Positions 26,793-34,772 of a stretch of DNA of 64,000 bases are shown here, in pieces. The DNA is from Paenibacillus sp. FSL R7-0273 (lineage in GTDB: Bacteria; Bacillota; Bacilli; Paenibacillales; Paenibacillaceae). The translations under genes and the position numbers were made by a program. The stretch spans positions 571,501 through 635,500 of the forward strand of contig NZ_CP009283.1 in assembly GCF_000758625.1 (NCBI RefSeq), read 5' to 3'. The first letter of the stretch is position 1. Each line of letters begins with the position of its first letter. The notes under the pieces were generated by a model that saw nothing but the letters and a program-made list of their open reading frames with translations, was not told the DNA's origin and made no database searches.

Positions 26793-27110
26793 ATGGGATT
26801 TCTATCGGAATTCAATTCAGTCTGCAAGTTCAAGAACGAGCAGGAGCTATACGAACTGCTGGAGTACGGACGCACCAAGATGGTTAAGCAGGGCTTCCGC
26901 GTCTACCCGACCGGCCAGAAGGTTATTGCATATACACCGGAGAACGTGGCAGTGGCGATTGTAAAGATTTCAGCCTCCATCGCCGAGATTAATTTTCAGG
27001 GCAATGAGGTTACTGCGGTGGAGATGGATCTGGTGCGCAGGCTGAATGAGGAAGAGTCGCGGGTGCAGACTGCACTGGCCTATGAGATGTTCTTCGGGGA
27101 AGAAAAATGA
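26793..27110 (+). CDS. Small protein of unknown function overlapping uvsE
   Basis: A 105-residue soluble protein, not recognised. It begins GFLSEFNSVCKFKNEQELYELL and is predicted alpha/beta, with a helix-rich start, a beta stretch (RVYPTGQKVIAYTPENVAVAIVKI) and a C-terminal helix; one Cys near residue 11. AAGGAG precedes the ATG. Its stop codon overlaps the uvsE start by four bases (ATGA), so the two are very probably translated together, which hints at a link to UV repair or only to shared expression. Confidence 0.75.
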   Translation: MGFLSEFNSVCKFKNEQELYELLEYGRTKMVKQGFRVYPTGQKVIAYTPENVAVAIVKISASIAEINFQGNEVTAVEMDLVRRLNEEESRVQTALAYEMFFGEEK

Positions 27111-28120
27111 TTGTCCGCTTCGGTTATGTGGCCATGTCAACCGTCATCAAAGACTGCTCGCCCTCCAAGACCATGACCATGGCCAGCTTTAATAAGCTGG
27201 GCGACCGCGAGGCAGGGCTGCGGCGGCTGGAGCAGATTGCCAGGATGAATCTGCACAACACGCTGCGTCTTCTTAAGCATAATGTCGGCTCGGATATTAA
27301 GGTCTACCGGCTGACCTCAAAGCTGATTCCGCTCTCGACCCATCCCGACTTGCAGGACTGGAACCCTTTTGCAGCGCTCGCCGGGGAGTTTGCCGAAGTC
27401 GGGGAATATATTAAAAAGCACGGACTCCGGGTCTCCTTTCATCCGGATCATTTCACGGTGCTGAGCACGCCCCGCCCGGAGGTGCTGGCCAGCTCCATCC
27501 GTGATCTGCAGTATCATACGGACATGCTGGATGCCCTGGGGCTTACGGCGGCTGCGAAGAATAACATCCATATCGGCGGAGCCTACGGGGACAAGCCTAC
27601 TGCGGCGGAACGCTTCAAGTCGCATTTTGCCGGGCTGCCGGCGAGGCTGCAGGAGCGGATAACGCTGGAGAATGACGACAAGACGTTCAATGCCGCGGAG
27701 ACGCTTGCGGTGTGCCGCAGCCTGGGCCTGCCGATGGTGCTGGATATTCATCACCAGTGGGTGAACAACGAAGGCGAGCTCCCGTGGGAGCTGTGGCCGG
27801 ATATTCTGGATACGTGGAAAAGCAGGCTGGCACTGACCGATGTTGCACCCGGTGAGGTGCTGCCGCCCAAAATCCATGTCTCCAGCCCGCGCAGCCCGTC
27901 TGATCCGCGCAGCCACGCAGACGGGGTGGAGCCGGCGCCGCTGCTTGCTTTTCTGAAGCGGATTGCTGCCGATACGCCTGCTGTAGATGTAATGATCGAG
28001 GCGAAGCTCAAGGACGGGGCACTGTTCAGCCTGATGGATGCCATGAAGGAGCTGGCGGAGGCCGACAACGGAATTACCATCCTTAACGGGGCCAGTATCA
28101 ATGTCGAGCCGCAGGTTTGA
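27107..28120 (+). CDS. uvsE: UV DNA damage endonuclease
   Basis: Nicks DNA 5' to UV photoproducts (alternative excision repair; also active on other lesions). The 337-residue TIM-barrel protein shows the UvdE family motifs: RFGYVAMS at the start, MNLHNTLRLLKHN, FHPDHFTVLSTP, NIHIGGAYGDK, LENDDKTF, DIHHQW and IEAKLKD, with His, Asp and Glu residues that bind three metals. Its ATG overlaps the stop of the preceding small gene. In Bacilli this enzyme helps spores survive UV. Confidence 0.94.
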   Translation: MIVRFGYVAMSTVIKDCSPSKTMTMASFNKLGDREAGLRRLEQIARMNLHNTLRLLKHNVGSDIKVYRLTSKLIPLSTHPDLQDWNPFAALAGEFAEVGEYIKKHGLRVSFHPDHFTVLSTPRPEVLASSIRDLQYHTDMLDALGLTAAAKNNIHIGGAYGDKPTAAERFKSHFAGLPARLQERITLENDDKTFNAAETLAVCRSLGLPMVLDIHHQWVNNEGELPWELWPDILDTWKSRLALTDVAPGEVLPPKIHVSSPRSPSDPRSHADGVEPAPLLAFLKRIAADTPAVDVMIEAKLKDGALFSLMDAMKELAEADNGITILNGASINVEPQV

Positions 28121-28159
28121 CTTGATAAGTGTTATGAAATAGGGTACGTTGAATGCAAC

Positions 28160-28186
28160 TTAAGCAGCAGGAGTGTGCCTGCTTAA
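28160..28186. other. Hairpin in the spacer upstream of the IMPase-family gene
   Basis: TTAAGCAG and CTGCTTAA arms around 11 bases. No T-run follows, so it is either a weak terminator for uvsE or a leader structure. Confidence 0.4.
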
Positions 28187-28238
28187 CCGGCAGTGTTTCA
28201 CGGGAGAGCGATCAAGTTCAAGAAAGCGGAGTGAAGAG

Positions 28239-29123
28239 ATGAATCCTTTGAATTCTGACAAGCGGAATGAACGGGAGCCCTATGTGGTGACCAGCAAGGG
28301 CTATACGGCGGCGGCAATCAACGCTGCGGCCAAAGCGGGGGAATGGATCAAGAGCAGACAGGGACAGGTGAAGGAGCTGGGCAGCAAGACGTCGGCGCAG
28401 GATCTGGTAACTGAAGTTGATAAAGGTGTGGAGCAGATGATCCGGCGGCTGATCCTGACCCATTATCCCGACCATGCCATCCTTGGAGAAGAGGGGGTTA
28501 CCCCTGGAGCGGATGCCGTTACAGCTGCCCTGGAGGAAGGTATCAAGCAAGAGTATTTATGGATTGTTGATCCGATAGACGGGACAACCAATTATGTGCA
28601 CGGGTTTCCTTTTTACTGTGTGTCCATTGCTCTTGCCATCAACGGTGAGCTTGCAGTCGGTGTCATATATGATCCGGTCCGTGACGAGATGTTCGTGGCT
28701 GAGAAGGGAAAAGGCGCCTATATGCACGGGATTCCAACCGCAGTATCCAAGGAGACAGATCCCGGCTGCAGCCTTATAGCCATGGGATTCCCGCCGGACC
28801 GGACCTTTGCCCAGCCGGTGAATATGGCCGGCCTGCAGCATATTCTGCCGCAGATTCGCGGCGTCCGCGCCGGAGGCTCGGCTGCACTGCATCTGGCCTA
28901 TGTTGCGGCAGGCCGGGTTGACGGCTACTGGGAGGTCGGTCTAAGCCCGTGGGACTGTGCGGCGGGTGTGCTGCTGGTGCTTGAGTCCGGCGGCAAGGTA
29001 ACCGACACCCTCGGCAATCCTTACGATATCGGGACCCGGCATATCGTGGCAAGCAACGGCAAGATCCATGATTTCCTGGTTTCATCGCTTTCGGCAGCGG
29101 AAGCAACGGGATTTAAGCTTTAA
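28239..29123 (+). CDS. Inositol monophosphatase family protein
   Basis: A 294-residue Mg-dependent sugar-phosphate phosphatase-fold protein. Signature motifs are LVTEVDKGVE, ILGEEG (metal Glu), WIVDPIDGTTNYVHGFPF (metal Asp residues) and WEVGLSPWDCAAGVLLVLESGG. Relatives act on inositol phosphate, 3'-phosphoadenosine phosphates or fructose bisphosphate, so the true substrate is open. The start at 28239 follows GGAG; 22 upstream codons are excluded. It is followed after 15 bases by a small acidic protein gene. Confidence 0.9.
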   Translation: MNPLNSDKRNEREPYVVTSKGYTAAAINAAAKAGEWIKSRQGQVKELGSKTSAQDLVTEVDKGVEQMIRRLILTHYPDHAILGEEGVTPGADAVTAALEEGIKQEYLWIVDPIDGTTNYVHGFPFYCVSIALAINGELAVGVIYDPVRDEMFVAEKGKGAYMHGIPTAVSKETDPGCSLIAMGFPPDRTFAQPVNMAGLQHILPQIRGVRAGGSAALHLAYVAAGRVDGYWEVGLSPWDCAAGVLLVLESGGKVTDTLGNPYDIGTRHIVASNGKIHDFLVSSLSAAEATGFKL

Positions 29124-29138
29124 GGAGGCAGGTACGGC

Positions 29139-29435
29139 ATGGAAGATCATGATTTGGAGCGTAAGCTGAGTGAGATGCTGAGTGAAATGCTCCAGGAAGG
29201 CGAAATGGAGCAGGGTGACCGTACAGCCAAGGAGGTCCGCCAGATTTCACCCAAATATGAAATCCGGATCCAGACCACGCATGATCCGATTGTAGAAGAA
29301 ACCCTGCGATACCGCAAAATCGCGAGTGAGCTGGATGACCGGTATGATAAATATCTGAAACGGGCCGGCTTCGGCGATCAGCTGCAGCCGGATAAAGGCG
29401 ATAGCCCGGCAGGCGGGCCGAGAAGCGGACCATAA
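29139..29435 (+). CDS. Small acidic protein of unknown function
   Basis: A 98-residue soluble, strongly charged protein, not recognised. Residues 5-30 are Glu/Met/Leu-rich and probably helical (LERKLSEMLSEMLQEGEMEQ); a Pro/Gly-rich tail ends it. AAGGAGG lies 11 bases before the ATG. It follows the IMPase-family gene by 15 bases and is followed by a hairpin, so the two form a small operon. Confidence 0.7.
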   Translation: MEDHDLERKLSEMLSEMLQEGEMEQGDRTAKEVRQISPKYEIRIQTTHDPIVEETLRYRKIASELDDRYDKYLKRAGFGDQLQPDKGDSPAGGPRSGP

Positions 29436-29448
29436 TAGAACGGATTCT

Positions 29449-29494
29449 CAGCAAAGGAGCGGTTTCTCAATTAACGGGAAGCCGCTCCTTTGCT
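29449..29494 (+). terminator. Hairpin after the small acidic protein gene
   Basis: GCAAAGGAGCGG and its near-inverse CCGCTCCTTTGC enclose a loop of about 18 bases. There is little T-run, so termination strength is uncertain. Confidence 0.5.
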
Positions 29495-29545
29495 GCGGGC
29501 GGGCCAGATGATAGAATGGAATTATAATAATGTAGGAGGAGGACG

Positions 29546-30847
29546 ATGCTGATGGCATGGAGAAAACTATGGGCCGCCGGAACAAGCGGCATGCTTCTGT
29601 TCACGCTGCTGCTTGGCCCGGGAACGAAACAGGCTGATGCCGCTGAGGCAGCTGCAGGACCGGGAACAGGGCAGGATGTCTTTCGCATCGTGGCACTCGG
29701 GGATTCCGTCACTGCCGGATATGAGCCGGGGATGACGGACCCGAATACAAAGCCATACGGATACGCAGAGCGGCTGCTGGAGCAGGGCTGGTATCATGGA
29801 AGAAGTGCTCTGAACAATTACGGAATCCTCGGATTAACCTCGGCGGGACTACTTAATTATACAGGAGCCATTAAGGCCGGCACTGTAACTACGCCTGACG
29901 GTATACAGGCAGGGCTGCCGGATCCGCGGATCAGCCAGTTCGCTGCACTTGCGCCGGCTATCCACACTGAGCTTGCGGATGCTGACCTGATTACCATTAC
30001 GATCGGCGGCAATGATGTCAGCAGCCTTTTCCTGAATGTGAAGGAAATCGCTCCTGCTGATTTTGAAGCACAGCTGGAACAGCGCCTTGCGGCTTATGGT
30101 ACCAATGTAAAGGCCGCCCTGGAGAACATCCGGGCTGTCAATCCTGCTGCAACCATACTGCTGGCTGATCAGTACCAGCCGGCTCCCAAGATTGCCTTAG
30201 GGACTAACTATGCTGCTCTGATGAGCGCTGCAGAACGGTTTACAGCAGTTGTGGACACCGTTACAGCCAGCCTGAATACAGCGGCAGCACCGGTATTAAC
30301 TGCCCATGTTGCTGCAAGGTTCGCCGGAGTAGAGGGATCGCTGACCCATATTATTGGTTCGGGCGACCCTGATTTCCACCCAACCCAATTGGGCTATGAG
30401 AAGATTGCCCGGGTGTTTGCCGAGCTGGAGTGGGGGGAGTACCGTACACCATCAGCTGTAGCAATGACGGGCGCCGGGGCTGCAGCAGCTCCGATGTCGA
30501 TTGTTGTTAAAGGGGTTGAGCTAAATACCCCGAATAAGCCGATTCTGAAGAACGGGCAGAATTTTCTGGCCCTGAAGGATATTCTGAATGCAGTAGGCGC
30601 CACCGGTAAATGGGACAACAAAACGTCCAGCGCAACCATCATTTACGGCGGGCGAACCGTGGTGATTACGATCGGCTCCAAATTTATCAAGGTTAACGGG
30701 GTGAACCAGGCCATTGATACCCCGGCATTTCTGCAAAAGGTGGGCAAAGAGGACAAAACCTATCTGCCGCTCGCTGCGCTCGCTACCGGACTTGGCTTTG
30801 ATGTGAATTACAGCAGCAAGCTGCGGACTGCATTTATTAATCCATAA
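29546..30847 (+). CDS. Secreted SGNH/GDSL-family hydrolase with copper-amine-oxidase-N-like domain
   Basis: A 433-residue exported esterase-like protein. A signal peptide (about 1-32, LLFTLLLGPGTKQADA) is followed by an SGNH hydrolase domain with block I VALGDSVTAG, block III IGGND and block V DPDFHPTQ supplying Asp and His. Residues about 320-433 resemble the copper-amine-oxidase N-terminal domain (PF07833), common as a C-terminal appendage on secreted Paenibacillus proteins. Substrate unknown (lipid or polysaccharide ester). GGAGGAGG precedes the ATG. A polysaccharide deacetylase at 45 kb carries the same kind of appendage. Confidence 0.85.
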   Translation: MLMAWRKLWAAGTSGMLLFTLLLGPGTKQADAAEAAAGPGTGQDVFRIVALGDSVTAGYEPGMTDPNTKPYGYAERLLEQGWYHGRSALNNYGILGLTSAGLLNYTGAIKAGTVTTPDGIQAGLPDPRISQFAALAPAIHTELADADLITITIGGNDVSSLFLNVKEIAPADFEAQLEQRLAAYGTNVKAALENIRAVNPAATILLADQYQPAPKIALGTNYAALMSAAERFTAVVDTVTASLNTAAAPVLTAHVAARFAGVEGSLTHIIGSGDPDFHPTQLGYEKIARVFAELEWGEYRTPSAVAMTGAGAAAAPMSIVVKGVELNTPNKPILKNGQNFLALKDILNAVGATGKWDNKTSSATIIYGGRTVVITIGSKFIKVNGVNQAIDTPAFLQKVGKEDKTYLPLAALATGLGFDVNYSSKLRTAFINP

Positions 30848-30909
30848 CAGGTATTGCCTGACCGAATAACGGCCAAATCAGCTTAAAGAGCAAAGGTGGA
30901 TGAATCTCG

Positions 30910-31506
30910 TTGTCTAGTACAAAATTCAAGGCAGACTATATCATAACCATGGATGATATTATCAGGGAAGGCGATCCTGTGCTCCGCCAGGTTGCCGAGC
31001 CTGTGAAGCTTCCGCTTGAAGCACAGGATCGTGAAGCGCTGAACTGCATGCTGCAGTTCCTTAAGAACAGCCAGGACCCGGAGCTGTCCGCCAAATACAA
31101 GCTGCGTTCCGGCGTAGGGCTGTCCGCGAACCAGATCGGCCTGCCGCAGCGGATGTTCGTGATGTACTCGAAGGATGAAAAAGGAAAAATCGTCGAGCAT
31201 GCCTGGATCAATCCGCGGATTATCAGCCATTCGGTCTCCATGGTATACCTGCCTGAAAGTGAAGGCTGCCTGTCTGTAGACAGACCGGTGCACGGCTTTG
31301 TGCCCCGTTATGAGACAGTGAAGGTGAAGGGGTTTGATCTGGAGGGTAAGCCGGTTACCGTAAAATTTAAAGGATACCAGGCGATCATTATCCAGCATGA
31401 AATGGATCACCTTGACGGTGTTATGTTCTATGACCGGATCAATCAGGAGAATCCGTTCAAGCTGCCGCAGGATGTGGAAATCCGCAGCCTGTATGACCTG
31501 AAATAA
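30910..31506 (+). CDS. def: Peptide deformylase
   Basis: Removes the formyl group from the N-terminal Met of new proteins. The 198-residue metalloenzyme has motif 1 GVGLSANQIG (usually GxGLAAPQ; the Ser-Ala-Asn variant is notable), motif 2 EGCLS with the metal Cys, and motif 3 QHEMDHLDG with the HExxH metal site. It aligns best with the Bacillus YkrB/DefB type, which has the ITMDDIIREGDPVL start. The start is TTG with AAAGGTGG upstream; an internal ATG at the IITM position is an alternative. A strong terminator follows. Confidence 0.95.
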   Translation: MSSTKFKADYIITMDDIIREGDPVLRQVAEPVKLPLEAQDREALNCMLQFLKNSQDPELSAKYKLRSGVGLSANQIGLPQRMFVMYSKDEKGKIVEHAWINPRIISHSVSMVYLPESEGCLSVDRPVHGFVPRYETVKVKGFDLEGKPVTVKFKGYQAIIIQHEMDHLDGVMFYDRINQENPFKLPQDVEIRSLYDLK

Positions 31507-31507
31507 G

Positions 31508-31542
31508 GAAACCCCCGCTGCCACCGGCAGCGGGGGTTTTTG
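31508..31542. terminator. Terminator between def and gsaB
   Basis: AAACCCCCGCTGCC and GGCAGCGGGGGTTT arms around a four-base loop with Ts following; convergent genes on both sides. Confidence 0.9.
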
Positions 31543-31567
31543 TTCATTATTTGCTGAAAGCGCAGAT

Positions 31568-32884
31568 TTACTTCTCTGCCGCCATAGCCTGGAAGGAGGC
31601 CTCAGCCGCCTCCAGCGTTGCATCGATGTCAGCATCCGTGTGGGCTGTGGTCAGGAACCAGGCCTCGTATTTGGACGGGGCAAGATTGATGCCGCGGCTC
31701 AGCATATGACGGAAAAAGCTGGCGAACAGCTCACTGTCCGTATCCTGCGCCTCATCGTAGTTGGTAATCGGATGCTCGCAGAAATGCGTTGAGAACGCGC
31801 CGCGGATGCGGTTGATCGTCAGCGGAATGCCGTGCCGGCCGGCGGAGGCCAGCAGCCCTTCTGTCAGTCGGATGGCCAGGCGCTCCATTTCATCATAGAC
31901 GCCTTCAGCCCCAAGCACCTCCAGACAGGCGATTCCCGCCGAGATGGAAGCCGGGTTGCCGGCCATCGTTCCGGCCTGATAAGCCGGTCCGAGCGGAGCT
32001 ACCTGCTCCATGACATGCTTGCGGCCGCCGTATGCGCCGATCGGCAGCCCGCCGCCGATGATTTTGCCCAGGGCGGTCAAATCGGGAGTAATATCCTCAT
32101 GATTATCCAGTCCGGCATAGGTCTGGGTGGAGCCGTAGTGGAAACGGAACGCGGTAATAACCTCGTCATAGATGACAAGTGAGCCGTTATCATGCGCCAG
32201 CTTGCACAGCCCTTCCAAGAAGCCGGGCTCCGGCATAACCATTCCGAAATTACCGACAATCGGCTCTACCATTACTGCTGCCACATCTTCTCCCCACTTC
32301 TCCAGCGCTTCACGCAGCCCGTCCAGGTCATTGAAGGGAACGGTGATAACTTCCTGGGCAATGCTGGCCGGAACACCTGCGCTGTCCGGTATGCCCAGTG
32401 TGGAAGGGCCGGAGCCGGCGGCAACCAGCACAAGGTCGGAGTGGCCGTGATAGCACCCGGCAAATTTTACGATTTTGCTGCGCTTTGTGTAGGCGCGGGC
32501 CACGCGGATGGTGGTCATTACGGCCTCGGTACCGGAGTTGACGAAGCGGACCTTATCCATCGAAGGGATGGCCTCCTTAAGCATCTTGGCGAGCTTGATC
32601 TCAAGCTTGGTTGGCGTTCCGTACAGAATACCGTTCTGCGCGGCTTCCGTAATCGCTGCGGTAATATGCGGATGGGCATGACCGGTAATGATCGGACCAT
32701 AGGCGGCGAGGTAATCAATATATTCGTTGCCGTCCTCATCCCAGAAGCGTGAGCCCTGAGCGCGTTCCATGAATACCGGAGCGCCTCCCCCGACGGCCTT
32801 GAAGGAACGGGACGGGCTGTTGACTCCGCCGACAATATGCTGAAGGGCTTCCTCATATAATTGCTCTGAATTACTGCGGTTCAT
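31568..32884 (-). CDS. gsaB: Glutamate-1-semialdehyde 2,1-aminomutase
   Basis: PLP enzyme making 5-aminolevulinate for haem in the C5 pathway. The 438-residue protein has [11 protein letters not shown] near the start, the gating segment [18 protein letters not shown], the PLP Asp region in [10 protein letters not shown] and the PLP-binding Lys in [16 protein letters not shown]. No other haem gene lies nearby, as for the second, stand-alone HemL2/GsaB copy of Bacilli; that this is the second copy is inference. The start chosen has AAAGGA eight bases upstream; the ATG three codons earlier is too close to it. Confidence 0.93.
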   Translation of the reverse strand: MNRSNSEQLYEEALQHIVGGVNSPSRSFKAVGGGAPVFMERAQGSRFWDEDGNEYIDYLAAYGPIITGHAHPHITAAITEAAQNGILYGTPTKLEIKLAKMLKEAIPSMDKVRFVNSGTEAVMTTIRVARAYTKRSKIVKFAGCYHGHSDLVLVAAGSGPSTLGIPDSAGVPASIAQEVITVPFNDLDGLREALEKWGEDVAAVMVEPIVGNFGMVMPEPGFLEGLCKLAHDNGSLVIYDEVITAFRFHYGSTQTYAGLDNHEDITPDLTALGKIIGGGLPIGAYGGRKHVMEQVAPLGPAYQAGTMAGNPASISAGIACLEVLGAEGVYDEMERLAIRLTEGLLASAGRHGIPLTINRIRGAFSTHFCEHPITNYDEAQDTDSELFASFFRHMLSRGINLAPSKYEAWFLTTAHTDADIDATLEAAEASFQAMAAEK

Positions 32885-33012
32885 TCTAATCATCCTTTCG
32901 TACTGATAGAGAATTTTAAGCTATTTGGAGTGCCATATGTAGCCCCGGGCAAGGGAACGGGCGAACAACGGGGAAATACCGCTGTCCGCCCGTCCATTGG
33001 CCGAGTGGTGAA

Positions 33013-34059
33013 TTAATTTGCTGCTGCAGACGGGCTGCTCTCCGGAGAGGCCTCCGGCGTGGCTGTCGGCTCTGGGCCGGTCAGCGTGTCCTGCACGAAC
33101 TGCTGCAGCTCCTCGGAGCTCTTGAAACCAATTACGGAAGCGCCGCCGCTGGTCGTTTCTTCTGTCAGCAGCTCCATAGGCGGAATCTGTACGCTGCCGC
33201 CCATAGAGCTGTCATAGCCGACAGTGCCGAGCTTCCACATATCATTCATATCCAGGTTGGTATCAATAAACGGAGTTACCTGGCCCAGAATGGAAGGCAG
33301 CTTGATAATCGAAGTTGTGCTGATCACCTTATCCGCCACGGCCTTCAGGAAGCCCCGCTGGCGTTCTGTCCGGGTGAAATCGGAGGTGGCGTCGTGACGG
33401 AAGCGCACGTACTGCAGCGCCATGCTGCCGTCAAGATGCTGGAAGCCTTTTTTAAGATCGATGTCGTATTCGGGTCCGTCGGCTATAGTCTTGTAGACCA
33501 TGTCCTTCTCGACCTCATAATCAACACCTCCAACCGCATCTACCAGTGCTATGAAGCCCTGGAAATCGGTATAGACATAATATTGAACCGGAATACCGAG
33601 CAAGTCGCTTACAGTCTGCATTGCTACCTCGGGACCATGAGTAATAGCTGTGTTAATGCGTTCCTTATCGTACCCGGGAATGTCCACATAAGTATCGCGA
33701 AGGATGGAGAATACGTAGAACTTCTTCTTGAGCGGATCAAGGGACGCAACCAGCATCGTATCCGAGCGGGGAACTTCGCCTTTCTTCACACCGCGCGCAT
33801 CGACGCCCATAAGCAGGATGTTAACAGGCTCGGTGCCTTCCCATTCAGGAGGCTGCACGACTTCAGCTGAAGGTGTAGGAACGGCTGCAAACGGTGAATC
33901 CTCTCCGGTCTTATGCAGGTTGTCCAGCTGTGTGTACAGGCTGGTGAAGTAGTAAGTGGCGCCGCCGGCAATCAGGAGAAATATAATAGCCAAAGTCCAG
34001 AGCAGCGTCTTCTTGTTTGACTTGCCGGCTTTTGCGTGCCGGTTCTTTCTTGGAGGCAT
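33013..34059 (-). CDS. LCP (LytR-CpsA-Psr) family wall-polymer ligase
   Basis: Transfers anionic polymers such as teichoic acids from lipid carriers to peptidoglycan. A 348-residue protein with a basic N-terminus (MPPRKNRHAKAGKSNKK), one membrane helix (about 18-40) and an extracellular LCP domain: NILLMGVDARG, RSDTMLVASLD, SILRDTYVDIPG, and FRHDATSDFTRTERQRGFL, with the Arg and Asp residues that bind pyrophosphate. A Ser/Pro/Glu/Ala-rich tail ends it. AAAGGAAG precedes the ATG. It is divergent from bcp. Confidence 0.93.
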   Translation of the reverse strand: MPPRKNRHAKAGKSNKKTLLWTLAIIFLLIAGGATYYFTSLYTQLDNLHKTGEDSPFAAVPTPSAEVVQPPEWEGTEPVNILLMGVDARGVKKGEVPRSDTMLVASLDPLKKKFYVFSILRDTYVDIPGYDKERINTAITHGPEVAMQTVSDLLGIPVQYYVYTDFQGFIALVDAVGGVDYEVEKDMVYKTIADGPEYDIDLKKGFQHLDGSMALQYVRFRHDATSDFTRTERQRGFLKAVADKVISTTSIIKLPSILGQVTPFIDTNLDMNDMWKLGTVGYDSSMGGSVQIPPMELLTEETTSGGASVIGFKSSEELQQFVQDTLTGPEPTATPEASPESSPSAAAN

Positions 34060-34091
34060 TTCGTTCTTCCTTTCGCATTCACATTCTCTAC

Positions 34092-34120
34092 ATTATAATT
34101 TCTTTTAGGAATACAAGCAA
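34092..34120 (-). promoter_or_regulatory. Promoter of the LCP gene
   Basis: On the minus strand TTGCTT and TATAAT with a 17-base spacer, about 30 bases before the start codon. Confidence 0.7.
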
Positions 34121-34185
34121 TTTCGGAATATTTCACCAAAATCTTTAGAATAATCCGAAAGTAACTAATTAGGAGTGATACACAT

Positions 34186-34653
34186 ATGACGAAAACCATC
34201 GAAATTGGGCAAGAAGTCCCGGATTTTACGCTTCCGGCCTCCACTGGCGGGGAGATCAGCTTAAGCGACTACCGCGGGCGCAGGGTGCTGCTCTATTTTT
34301 ATCCGAAGAATATGACGCCTGCCTGCACACAGGAAGCCTGTGCATTCCGTGACGCCCATGATGAAATCTCCGCCCGGGGAGCGGCAGTGCTGGGCATCAG
34401 TATGGACAGCCTGGCTTCACACGGCAAGTTCACTGAGAAGAACAGCCTGCCGTTTCCGCTTTTGTCTGACGAAGATCATAGGGTATGCGAAATGTTTGGT
34501 GTATGGCAGCTCAAAAAGCTGTACGGCAAGGAATTCATGGGGATTGTACGCTCGACCTTCCTGATCGATGAACAGGGGAAACTGGCGGCGCAGTGGCGGA
34601 AAGTACGTGTTAAAGGCCATGTGGAAGCAACACTGGAAGAGCTGGTGAAATAG
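34186..34653 (+). CDS. bcp: Thioredoxin-dependent peroxiredoxin, Bcp/PrxQ type
   Basis: Reduces hydrogen peroxide and organic peroxides. The 155-residue protein has the Bcp start (IGQEVPDFTLPASTGGEISLSDYRGRRVLLYFYPK) and the peroxidatic Cys in MTPACTQEACAFRD. The second Cys five residues later (CTQEAC) is the resolving Cys of the PrxQ subclass. The usual KDNTPGCT is replaced by KNMTPACT. A later SILID-type strand (FLIDEQGKLAAQW) is present. AGGAG precedes the ATG. Confidence 0.93.
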   Translation: MTKTIEIGQEVPDFTLPASTGGEISLSDYRGRRVLLYFYPKNMTPACTQEACAFRDAHDEISARGAAVLGISMDSLASHGKFTEKNSLPFPLLSDEDHRVCEMFGVWQLKKLYGKEFMGIVRSTFLIDEQGKLAAQWRKVRVKGHVEATLEELVK

Positions 34654-34772
34654 ATAAGTATGCTGGTAATGATTTGAAATTGTCTGTAACATTTCTAACA
34701 GCCTTTATAAGGCGCTCTCATGATATAGTTGCCTCATATTACTTCAAATTTGGAGCAAGGCAAGGGGATGGC

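Noticed and set aside
34674..34772. N-terminal extension of the giant activator-like protein
   Set aside because: The ATG at 34773 has AAGGGG directly upstream and starts the conserved ATPase motif; the extension covers the promoter region.
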